From the NCBI GenBank assembly GCA_900104495.1, contig FMXS01000021.1, forward strand, positions 1 to 54,338: 54,338 nucleotides of DNA. Direction: 5' to 3'. The notes below the pieces were generated by a model that was not told where the DNA came from, searched no databases, and was given only the letters and a program-made list of their open reading frames with translations. Both the position numbers and the translations under genes were made by a program. Source of the DNA: Ruminococcaceae bacterium FB2012 (lineage in GTDB: Bacteria; Bacillota; Clostridia; Oscillospirales; Ruminococcaceae). Every line of letters starts with the position of its first letter. Within the stretch, counting starts at the first letter, position 1. This document shows positions 1-6,220 of this stretch, in pieces.

Positions 1-138
1 AGCGTGAAGCCGCCCTTAAGATAAGATATCCCATCCTTTATGGAGTAAGACCCCTGAAAGACTATCAGGTTGATAGGCCTAAGGTGTAAGTGCAGTGATG
101 TATTTAGCCAGCAGGTACTAATCGGTCGAGGGCTTGAC
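1..138 (+). rRNA. 23S ribosomal RNA, 3' end (partial)
   Basis: The window opens inside the last domain of a 23S rRNA. The stretch with the conserved ACTAATCGGTCGAGG near position 118 is the universal tail just before the 3' terminus. Only the last ~138 nt are present, and the exact end is estimated from homologous genes. It heads a short 23S-5S-tRNA run on the plus strand, so the flank at this side is conserved chromosome. Confidence 0.9.
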
Positions 139-199
139 CTTGAAAATTATGCTTCATATCTTTTCTTCGTTATTCAATTTTGAGGCTACTGTCCTCAAC

Positions 200-316
200 A
201 GTCGGTGATGATTGAGATGAGGTCCCACCTGTTCCCATGCCGAACACAGAAGTTAAGCTCATCTTCGCCAACGATACTTGGCTGGCGACGGCCCGGTAAA
301 ATAGGTTTCGCCGACT
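200..316 (+). rRNA. 5S ribosomal RNA
   Basis: About 117 nt with the usual 5S core (CCCATGCCGAACACAGAAG) and terminal helix pairing AGTCGGTG with CGCCGACT. It lies 60 nt after 23S and 5 nt before tRNA-Lys, as in a normal Firmicutes rRNA operon. Confidence 0.93.
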
Positions 317-321
317 TTAAT

Positions 322-397
322 GCACCATTAGCTCAGATGGTAGAGCAACTGACTCTTAATCAGTGGGTCCTGGGTTCGAGTCCCCGATGGTGCACCA
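322..397 (+). tRNA. tRNA-Lys (CTT)
   Basis: A 76-nt cloverleaf. Acceptor GCACCAT pairs with ATGGTGC, the anticodon stem CTGA/TCAG encloses loop CTCTTAA (anticodon CTT), the T arm has GGTTCGAGTCC, and CCA is encoded. Confidence 0.95.
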
Positions 398-402
398 AAT
401 TT

Positions 403-477
403 GGCCCGTTGGTCAAGCGGTTAAGACTCCGGCCTCTCACGCCGGCGACGGGAGTTCGATTCTCCCACGGGTCACCA
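403..477 (+). tRNA. tRNA-Glu (CTC)
   Basis: A 75-nt cloverleaf. Acceptor GGCCCGT pairs with ACGGGTC (one G-T), and anticodon stem CCGGC/GCCGG encloses CTCTCAC (anticodon CTC). CCA is encoded. It follows tRNA-Lys by 5 nt. Confidence 0.94.
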
Positions 478-510
478 CCTATCTTCGCCTTGGCCTTTGA
501 GGCGAACGAG

Positions 511-545
511 ATAATCAAGCAAAGGTCTTTGCTTGATTATTTTTT
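511..545 (+). terminator. Rho-independent terminator inside the tRNA cluster
   Basis: A 13-bp stem (ATAATCAAGCAAA / TTTGCTTGATTAT) with loop GGTC, followed by TTTTT. A weaker hairpin (TTCGCCT/AGGCGAA) precedes it at about 484-508. It separates the rRNA-Lys-Glu transcript from the Met-Trp pair. Confidence 0.85.
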
Positions 546-549
546 ATAG

Positions 550-626
550 GGGCCATTAGCTCAGTTGGTTAGAGCTACCGGCTCATAACCGGTCGGTCCT
601 GGGTTCGAGTCCCCGATGGCCCACCA
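550..626 (+). tRNA. tRNA-Met (CAT)
   Basis: A 77-nt cloverleaf. Acceptor GGGCCAT pairs with ATGGCCC, and stem ACCGG/CCGGT encloses CTCATAA (anticodon CAT). CCA is encoded. The initiator hallmark (three G-C pairs at the base of the anticodon stem) is absent, so elongator Met is favoured. A lysidine-modified tRNA-Ile2 is an alternative that sequence alone does not exclude. Confidence 0.88.
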
Positions 627-631
627 AATAT

Positions 632-707
632 AGGGGTATAGCTCAGCTGGTAGAGCAGCGGTCTCCAAAACCGCGTGCCGAGGGTTCGATCCCTTCTGCC
701 CCTGCCA
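632..707 (+). tRNA. tRNA-Trp (CCA), integration target
   Basis: A 76-nt cloverleaf. Acceptor AGGGGTA pairs with TGCCCCT, and stem GCGGT/ACCGC encloses CTCCAAA (anticodon CCA). CCA is encoded. From the anticodon loop to the 3' end the sequence is repeated at 28113 next to a second integrase, so this intact tRNA is the attachment gene of the element(s) to its right. The element end restores the functional 3' half. Confidence 0.95.
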
Positions 708-843
708 AAAAAGCCCGTAGATGCGTGACCTGCGGGCTTTTGATTTATGAACGCCCGTTCATATCTAACATTTTTCTAACACTTCGTATTTTGGGGAGTC
801 CTGCGTATTTCGTCAAAAGATCTGCGCAGGACTTATTTTTTTA
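663..843. repeat. attL-side direct repeat (left end of element A)
   Basis: This ~180-bp stretch is repeated at 28113-28293, exactly 27450 bp away. The first 28 bases, from the tRNA-Trp anticodon loop into the T arm (663-690), are identical. The rest, including the tRNA tail, a terminator and a palindrome (ATGAACG-CC-CGTTCAT), is close to identical. A crossover in or near the anticodon loop is typical of tRNA-targeting tyrosine integrases. At 764-784 lies a double TCTAACA motif that recurs at 27909 and 28214 and may be an integrase arm site. Confidence 0.85.
709..743 (+). terminator. Terminator after tRNA-Trp
   Basis: Stem AAGCCCG/CGGGCTT followed by TTGATTT. It ends the tRNA transcript and is carried within the duplicated attachment region; the copy at 28159-28192 has restored pairing with different bases. 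Confidence 0.75.
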
Positions 844-2076
844 TCAGTCTCCGCCCAATAAAGCCGATATCTGCCTTGCGGAACGCTCCTTGCTGGAGTA
901 GTCAAGATGGGCGTAAGTGTTCGCTGTGACCTCAAAGGTTGAGTGGCCGAGCCATTCCTGGATCGCTTTCATCGGGATCCCGTTCTGTAAGAGCAGGCTG
1001 GCGCAGGTGTGGCGGAGATCGTGAAATCGGATATGCCGCAGACCGTTCTGTCTTAACAGCTTGGCGAATGATCTTGACAGGTAGTTCGGGCTTATGAGCC
1101 TTCCGAGCTCGTCGGTGCATACATAACCGTCAAAGCTGTGATCGTAGGCTTCGCCGAAGGATCTCATATTTTCGGCCTGATGCTCTTTATGGGTGAGCAG
1201 CACACTCTCTACCTCGGGGATAAGCGGCAGCGTACGGTTGCTTGACTTGTTTTTCAGCTTATCGTAACCTTTCGGCTGATAGCGTCCGTCGATATTTGCC
1301 TCGACGACCTTATGTGAGACAGACAGAGTTTTTGTCCTGAAGTCGATGCTGCTCCACCTTACGCCGAGCGCCTCGCTTCTTCTCAGCCCGTAGTATGCCG
1401 AAAGCAGGACGGGTATGTAGATCGTGGAATTCTTTGCAGCGGCAAGCAGCGTTCTGACCTCGTCATCGCTGTAAAATGATGCGCGGTAGTTTTCTCTTTT
1501 CGGGCGGTCGCAGTGAGTGCAGGGGTCGTCGTCAATGTACTCGTGCTTGATCGCATATCTGAGCGCCGCATGAATAATCCCGTGATAGCGTTGGACAGAT
1601 GTCCCGCACAGACCCTCTTTGTCAAGGTAGTCATAGAACTCGTTGAGATCCTCGCCTGCAAGGTCGCCGACCGTTATATTTCTCTTTCCGAAAAATTCCG
1701 TAATGCGTCCGTTTATCATTTTCAGATAGCCGTCATAGGTGGAAGCCTGGAGCCTGTTCTTTGAGCTGATGACCCAATCGCGGAGATACTCCGTGATCGG
1801 CTGCGACTGCACTCTGTCCCTTTCGCTGATGAACAATTCGGGGTGCTTTTTCTTGCTGACGGCACGCATCAGCCGTTCCTGACTGCGGTTATATTCGTCG
1901 AGCACCTCGTTCATCCGCGCCCGGGCGAGCTTCTTTCCGCATTTCCTGTCCAGACCGAGTGCGACCCATTTTATCGTGCGCTTTCCCGTGTAATCGTAAA
2001 GGTTGACGAGCACATAATACTTGCCGTTCTTGATCTGTAAATTGCCTGTGATATTACCGTGTTGACCTTCTTTCAT
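844..2076 (-). CDS. Tyrosine recombinase (tRNA-Trp integrase of element A)
   Basis: A 410-aa phage-type integrase. The N-terminal ~60 residues (GNLQIKNGKYYVLVNLYD) form an arm-binding AP2-like domain, a SAM-like core-binding domain spans about 90-190, and the catalytic domain follows. Visible catalytic residues are Arg in YYGLRRSEAL, the box HDLRHTCASLL, and LGHSTFEVTANTYAHLD with the nucleophilic Tyr. A GGAGG site precedes the ATG by 6 nt. It sits directly beside the tRNA-Trp attachment repeat and points toward it, so it is the likely integrase of this site. It has no excisionase gene next to it. Its closest relative in the window is the integrase at 28291-29529. Confidence 0.95.
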   Translation of the reverse strand: MKEGQHGNITGNLQIKNGKYYVLVNLYDYTGKRTIKWVALGLDRKCGKKLARARMNEVLDEYNRSQERLMRAVSKKKHPELFISERDRVQSQPITEYLRDWVISSKNRLQASTYDGYLKMINGRITEFFGKRNITVGDLAGEDLNEFYDYLDKEGLCGTSVQRYHGIIHAALRYAIKHEYIDDDPCTHCDRPKRENYRASFYSDDEVRTLLAAAKNSTIYIPVLLSAYYGLRRSEALGVRWSSIDFRTKTLSVSHKVVEANIDGRYQPKGYDKLKNKSSNRTLPLIPEVESVLLTHKEHQAENMRSFGEAYDHSFDGYVCTDELGRLISPNYLSRSFAKLLRQNGLRHIRFHDLRHTCASLLLQNGIPMKAIQEWLGHSTFEVTANTYAHLDYSSKERSARQISALLGGD

Positions 2077-2103
2077 ATTTACCTCCGTTTCCGGTCATTT
2101 TTC

Positions 2104-2197
2104 CACTTCAGCACCACAAGGATACCACACTTCGTCCCGAAAAGCAAGATTCGGACTGAGAATTAAGGAACAAGACATATTTGGGGGCGGGTTGACA
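2104..2197. repeat. Conserved leader upstream of tRNA-type integrase (copy 1)
   Basis: About 94 bp that recurs with few changes at 29558-29649, upstream of the second tRNA-type integrase. It contains a small hairpin (CCGAA/TTCGG) and ends in the -35 box of the divergent cargo promoter. Conservation outside coding sequence in both tandem elements points to a shared control or recombination region. Confidence 0.7.
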
Positions 2198-2219
2198 AAG
2201 GGTGGGATTTAGGTATAAT
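2192..2219 (+). promoter_or_regulatory. Sigma-70 promoter for the UDG-like gene
   Basis: TTGACA and TATAAT with a 16-bp spacer, 67 nt upstream of the start codon at 2287. The -35 box lies at the edge of the conserved leader shared with element B, where the matching promoter reads TTGACT-17-TATACT. Confidence 0.8.
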
Positions 2220-2286
2220 AGATATTACAGTGAAAATCTATGAAAGGCTTGGAACCTAATATTTTTGAAATGTGTGGAGAAAAATA

Positions 2287-3060
2287 ATGAAGCTTGATTA
2301 TTCCGAAAAGGTCAGGTTGTATAAACAGCTTGTGTATGATGTAAGAAACTGCGGCAAGCTGAATGATTGTAATAAAATCAAAAGTGGAATACAACTCGAA
2401 AAGTGCAACAGATGTAATGAGATTAATCTTTGGAGCTATTGGCAGGGTGGGGTTGAACATCTTAATGCTGATATACTGCTGGCGGGACAGGATTGGGGCA
2501 GCTTTGATACAGAAGACGGACATATCGTATTTAGAAATATTGACAGCGGTAAACCGTATTTGAGTGAAAGTAAAAGTGATACAGACAAGAATCTCTGTAA
2601 GTTGTTTAAGGAGATCGACGAAGTTGTTGATTCTGGTACAGACAGAAATCGAAATGTGTTCTTCACCAATTTTGTATTATGTTACAGAAAACCAGAACAC
2701 CGTATCAGCGGCGGTTTCAAACAGAGATGGGCTTCAAACTGTTCTGAATACTTTGTCCGGCTCGTGGAGATCATTCAGCCAAAGGTGATAATCTGTCTCG
2801 GCAGGAGTGTTTATGCAAACGTGATGAAAGCAGCCGGATTAAAGGCTCCTCGCGGGTCATATAATGATATCATAGAATTGGGAGGGAAGTTTGCGCAATT
2901 CGGAGATCACAAATGTATGATTTTTCCGGAAGCGCATTGTGGGGCCTTCGGAACAAATAACCGGAACAGAGGAAAAAACGCTACAGGAATTGAGCTTCAA
3001 AAGAATGATTGGAAAAAGATAAAGGCTTACTTGAATAATAGTTGTAAATCAGATAATTGA
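2287..3060 (+). CDS. Uracil-DNA glycosylase superfamily protein
   Basis: 257 aa from the ATG preceded by GGAG at 7 nt; an earlier in-frame ATG at 2272 has no ribosome binding site. The pattern is that of the UDG fold: DILLAGQDWG (water-activating loop region), FFTNFVLCYR, PKVIICLGRSV, and a C-terminal HCGAFG resembling the catalytic His loop. Two early CxxC-like cysteines (KCNRCNE) are present. Members excise uracil or related lesions or act as inactive homologues; the activity here is not proven. It is a single cargo gene between two integrases with its own promoter, and convergent with the second integrase. Confidence 0.75.
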   Translation: MKLDYSEKVRLYKQLVYDVRNCGKLNDCNKIKSGIQLEKCNRCNEINLWSYWQGGVEHLNADILLAGQDWGSFDTEDGHIVFRNIDSGKPYLSESKSDTDKNLCKLFKEIDEVVDSGTDRNRNVFFTNFVLCYRKPEHRISGGFKQRWASNCSEYFVRLVEIIQPKVIICLGRSVYANVMKAAGLKAPRGSYNDIIELGGKFAQFGDHKCMIFPEAHCGAFGTNNRNRGKNATGIELQKNDWKKIKAYLNNSCKSDN

Positions 3061-3063
3061 AAA

Positions 3064-3097
3064 ACCACCCCGGAAGTTTGATAGTTTCCGGGGTGGT
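3064..3097. terminator. Bidirectional terminator
   Basis: A 12-bp GC-rich stem (ACCACCCCGGAA against TTCCGGGGTGGT) between the convergent UDG-like gene and integrase. The minus-strand side is followed by TTTTTC. Confidence 0.85.
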
Positions 3098-3106
3098 GAT
3101 TTCATA

Positions 3107-4318
3107 TTATCCTGCCAACAGTCTTGAAATGATCTCAGCTGAGCGTTCCTTGCTTTTGAAGTCGAGATGCGAATATACATCTGCCGTTGTTCGATAATTT
3201 GAGTGCCCGAGCCATTCCTGTATGGCTTTCATAGGGACATCGTTTGCAAGCAGCAGGCTCGCGCAGGAGTGCCGCAGATCGTGGTAGCGGATATGCCGCA
3301 GACCGTTCTCTTTCAGCAGCCTGCTGAACTGAGAGGAGAGTGTGCTCGGGCGTATCAGCTTTCCCATTTCATCCACACAGATATAATCATCAAAGCTGTG
3401 ATCGTATGCCTCACGGCAGAGTCGGCGCTGCTCGTCCTGATGCTTTTTCAGCCTGAGCAGGGCAGTTTCAATCTCGGGAATAAGCGGCAGTAAACGGTTG
3501 CTCGATTCATTTTTCATCCTGTCATGTCCTACTGCCTGCCATTTATCTCCGACCTTCTGCTCCACGACCTTGTGTGCTATCTTGACTGTCTTGTTTCGGA
3601 AGTCGATATTGCTCCATTTCAGACCGAGAACTTCGCTCCGGCGGAGAGCATAGTGTGCGGTCAGCAGGATCGGAATATAGATCGGACTGTCGGCTGCTGC
3701 CTTAAACAGCTCCGTCAGCTCGTCGGCGCTGTAATACGCAGCACGGAATTTTTCAGCTTTGGGACGGTCGGCAAAATCGCAGGGGTTGCTGTCGAGATAC
3801 CGGTGCTTGACGAGAAATGCAAAGGCGCTGTGTATCAGTCCGTGGTATCTCTGCCTGCTTGCACCTTTAAGACCGCATCGTGTGAGCCAGGAATAGAAGC
3901 CGTTGAGATCCTCTCCGGTCAGATCATAGACGGTTGTTCCGAGCGGCTCAAAGTATTCGCTGAGCCGACCGCTGCACATACCCTTATAGCCCTGTACGGT
4001 AGTCGCCTGAAGATCAGCCGAACGGTGTTCGATCCATTCAAGGATATATTCACAGACGGGGAGCGCAAGTATGCGCCGCTGTTCAAGCAGAAATTCTTCG
4101 GGGTGTTTCATTTTTGAGATCGCCCGCAGGAGCCTTTCCTGCCGTTTGTTATAGACTGCAAGCAGATCGTCAAGGAAAGCAGCGGCGGCCTTTTTGTTCC
4201 CTTTGACCGCCAGTCCCGTACTTATCCATTTCTGCCTGCGCCGTCCGTCCTCGCGGAGATTAAGGACGGCGTAGTATTTTCCGTGTTTAGTCTGGAGGCT
4301 TCCGGTTATCATTTTCAT
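3107..4318 (-). CDS. Second tyrosine recombinase of element A
   Basis: 403 aa using the ATG at 4318, which has GGAGG 8 nt upstream inside the excisionase gene; the ORF also opens at 4327. Layout is as in the first integrase: arm-binding start ITGSLQTKHGKYYAVLNL, core domain, catalytic domain with HYALRRSEVLGL, YHDLRHSCASLL and LGHSNYRTTADVYSHLD. It overlaps the excisionase reading frame by 32 nt, implying coupled translation. Its nearest relative in the window is the integrase at 31269. Why one element holds two integrases is not explained: ancestral fusion of two elements, or a two-integrase mechanism. Confidence 0.94.
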   Translation of the reverse strand: MKMITGSLQTKHGKYYAVLNLREDGRRRQKWISTGLAVKGNKKAAAAFLDDLLAVYNKRQERLLRAISKMKHPEEFLLEQRRILALPVCEYILEWIEHRSADLQATTVQGYKGMCSGRLSEYFEPLGTTVYDLTGEDLNGFYSWLTRCGLKGASRQRYHGLIHSAFAFLVKHRYLDSNPCDFADRPKAEKFRAAYYSADELTELFKAAADSPIYIPILLTAHYALRRSEVLGLKWSNIDFRNKTVKIAHKVVEQKVGDKWQAVGHDRMKNESSNRLLPLIPEIETALLRLKKHQDEQRRLCREAYDHSFDDYICVDEMGKLIRPSTLSSQFSRLLKENGLRHIRYHDLRHSCASLLLANDVPMKAIQEWLGHSNYRTTADVYSHLDFKSKERSAEIISRLLAG

Positions 4319-4529
4319 CCGCAGCACCTCCGTTAAGCATATATTCGATGATACCGAGCTTGGGGATCTTTATATTTCTCCCGACCTTGAAGCTCCGTAC
4401 CGCACCGCTGTCCACGAGCTGATAGGCGGCGTGCCTGCCCACGGACAGCATTTTCATCAGATCAGGAATACCGACGACATCGGGATAGTCGGTAAACATC
4501 TTGTCATATAATATTTCGGCTCTCGCCAT
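4287..4529 (-). CDS. Excisionase-like MerR-type DNA-binding protein
   Basis: 80 aa. The segment VVGIPDLMKMLSVGRHAAYQ and following residues form a helix-turn-helix of the excisionase/MerR family, ending with KVGRNIKIPK and an acidic, unstructured tail. Ribosome binding site GAGGTG precedes the ATG. Overlap with the following integrase indicates an xis-int operon. Likely role: directing the adjacent integrase toward excision by binding attachment-site DNA. A homologue lies at 32452. Confidence 0.85.
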   Translation of the reverse strand: MARAEILYDKMFTDYPDVVGIPDLMKMLSVGRHAAYQLVDSGAVRSFKVGRNIKIPKLGIIEYMLNGGAADENDNRKPPD

Positions 4530-4616
4530 TTGCTGTCACCTCTCATTGTTTTATTTGTTTTGATTATGATCGAATTTGAGTTGCTCATATTAAAAAACTT
4601 CCTTTCGTAAAAAGAT

Positions 4617-4904
4617 AAAGGGTGCGGTGGTTTGTCGCACCCTTTGGTTGTATTTGAAAAGGATATCGGCTTTAACGATATCCTATGGCTGAGTCGGCGT
4701 TTTACCGACCCGTTTGTGAGTCTGCTTTGATCGGACTCATAGGTGCTGAACGGTTTGTTCAGTACCGTTGGTGGGTCGGGATTTACGACCTACCAAAAAA
4801 GATGACGGTGAACGGTTTGTTCACCGTCAAGAGGGTGTCCGTTTTGGCCACCTCTGGGGTGGTGTTTCACCACCTCATCATGGGGTCACGTTTCGTTACT
4901 GCAT
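4617..4904 (-). repeat. Array of ten non-identical stem-loops with 7-nt loops (array 1)
   Basis: Ten consecutive hairpins start at about 4617, 4660, 4691, 4717, 4742, 4770, 4803, 4831, 4856 and 4880, mostly 25-33 nt apart. Stems are 7-10 bp and differ in sequence, yet each centres on a 7-nt loop (plus strand CGGTTTG twice, GGATTTA, CTTTGAT, CGTTTTA, TGTTTCA, GCTTTAA, CGTTTCG). Example: TGACGGTGAA-CGGTTTG-TTCACCGTCA. Several stems keep pairing through G-T pairs. The last hairpin's 3' arm is the stop codon region of the lipoprotein gene. All neighbouring genes run on the minus strand, so the array would be its 3' UTR and the leader of xis. Function unknown; strand assigned from context. Confidence 0.85.
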
Positions 4905-5924
4905 CGGTTCTATCTTCCAATCCCGATACTCTCCGTCCTCGTCATAGGGATAGAACGCATCCTCATCGAAGGGCGGGAGATCTTGGTCGTTGCCGTTGAA
5001 CATCCGCTTGCAGACATAAGGCCAGTTGTCGAGGAAGATACCGGCCTGCGTATCGAGCGCGTACCATTCGCCGTTCACCTTGACCACGTTGAAGGTGTGT
5101 CCGTACCAATCGTTGTCGGTGCAGAAGGCGTATGCACAATCTATCCCGATGCCCTGACACACATAGTAGGTTTCAAGTGCGTGATAAACGCAGGAGCCCC
5201 AGCCGTTCTTGATCATCCAATCATAGACCGCGACTGCTTTGCCGTAGTCGGTGCCGTCGTGCCTGAGCTTCTTGCCGACTTGGATATAGTAATATGGCGT
5301 TGTATCGGTTTCTTCAAGGTTCTCGATCATAGTCGCAAGGCAAGTGATGTCCGGCACCTCGACGTAAGTGATTCCGTCTATGATCGCGGTGGTGGTCGCT
5401 TTTGATATGATCGGCGGCTTGGGTACCGTGATCTTCGTGGTCGTAGTCACCGCAGGCTTGGCGGTAGTTGTGGTTGTTGTCCCTGGCTTTGATGTGGTCG
5501 TCGCCTTAGTAGTGGTTGTAGCTCTCGTTGTTGGGTGCTCGGCCTGCGTTGTCGCTCTCGTAGTTGTGGTTGCGCTGACAGGCTCCTGCTGCGCCGACAC
5601 AGGCTCGGTAGTTGTTGCCGGAGTGGTTGTGCGGCTTGCGGTCTCCGTCGCAGACACGGTGGTTGTGGTGGTCGTGACGGGCGCTGTTGTGGTTGTCTGA
5701 GCCGCGGTGGTTGTAATTGCTGTCGGCGCGGTCGCACTCGTTGTAGTGCTTACCGCTCGGCTCGTTGCTCTGCTTGTGACCGACGGCATTGTTTCTCTCT
5801 CTGTTATTATTGCGGAGGTTGAAGCGGTCGGCACGGTCTCCGCAGTCTCGGCGGTCGGCTCTGCGGTCTGCGCACAGCCGGACAGCAGAGCGGCGAGTAT
5901 TAGAATTGCTATTGCTTTTTTCAT
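4896..5924 (-). CDS. Lipoprotein with Thr-rich stalk and transglutaminase-like domain
   Basis: 342 aa. A signal peptide with lipobox LLSGC (Cys 17) predicts lipid anchoring at the outer face of the membrane. Residues ~20-175 are an extended Thr/Ser/Ala/Pro stalk, and ~190-342 is a transglutaminase/papain-like domain. The likely triad is Cys245 (WGSC), His276 (YGHTF) and Asp291 (ALDTQ). Such domains cleave or cross-link peptide or cell-wall substrates; the substrate here is unknown. The gene sits between two hairpin arrays, inside a mobilization and integration module, so it could act on the cell wall or a surface target during transfer. That role is inference. Confidence 0.82.
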   Translation of the reverse strand: MKKAIAILILAALLSGCAQTAEPTAETAETVPTASTSAIITERETMPSVTSRATSRAVSTTTSATAPTAITTTAAQTTTTAPVTTTTTTVSATETASRTTTPATTTEPVSAQQEPVSATTTTRATTQAEHPTTRATTTTKATTTSKPGTTTTTTAKPAVTTTTKITVPKPPIISKATTTAIIDGITYVEVPDITCLATMIENLEETDTTPYYYIQVGKKLRHDGTDYGKAVAVYDWMIKNGWGSCVYHALETYYVCQGIGIDCAYAFCTDNDWYGHTFNVVKVNGEWYALDTQAGIFLDNWPYVCKRMFNGNDQDLPPFDEDAFYPYDEDGEYRDWKIEPMQ

Positions 5925-6018
5925 TTAGGTCACCTCCACCCTCAACAATATCACACCCGCCGCGGAATAGCTATCACCAATGTCGACAGATTGTTCTGCG
6001 CGGATTTGTGCATAACCG

Positions 6019-6211
6019 AAACTGTCGTTTCAGCAGTTTTGAATTCTCGGTCCTGTTATGGGACTGAGTCTTACCGTATTCCCATTTTGGGAACTCGGGG
6101 TCAATCCGCTCCTGAGTTGTTGTCCTGAATTGGGACTTCATCTCACCTACCGCAACGGTACTCAAGCTCAATACTGTTATGGTATTGAGTGTACCCCGAT
6201 TCAGGGTACAC
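6019..6211 (-). repeat. Second array of stem-loops with 7-nt loops (array 2)
   Basis: At least six, probably seven, hairpins lie between the lipoprotein gene and the relaxase. Centres are at 6026-6032 (CGTTTCA), 6054-6060 (TGTTATG), 6083-6089 (CATTTTG), 6126-6132 (TGAATTG), 6175-6181 (TGTTATG) and 6197-6203 (CGATTCA), with a weaker one around 6148-6160. The best are CTCAATAC-TGTTATG-GTATTGAG and GTGTACCC-CGATTCA-GGGTACAC. Stem sequences differ from array 1 but the loop length is the same. It begins 10 nt beyond the relaxase stop codon, so it would be the relaxase 3' UTR or the lipoprotein leader. Confidence 0.8.
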
Positions 6212-6220
6212 CCTGTCAGC

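Noticed and set aside
205..549. 114-codon plus-strand frame
   Set aside because: It lies over the 5S rRNA and tRNA genes and is explained by them.
4617..4904. CRISPR array or simple tandem repeat as explanation of the regular 25-33-nt period
   Set aside because: The units share no common repeat sequence; only stem pairing and loop length are constant, and no cas genes are present.
5368..5822. Val- or Cys-rich plus-strand frames
   Set aside because: They are antisense readings of the Thr-rich stalk of the lipoprotein gene.
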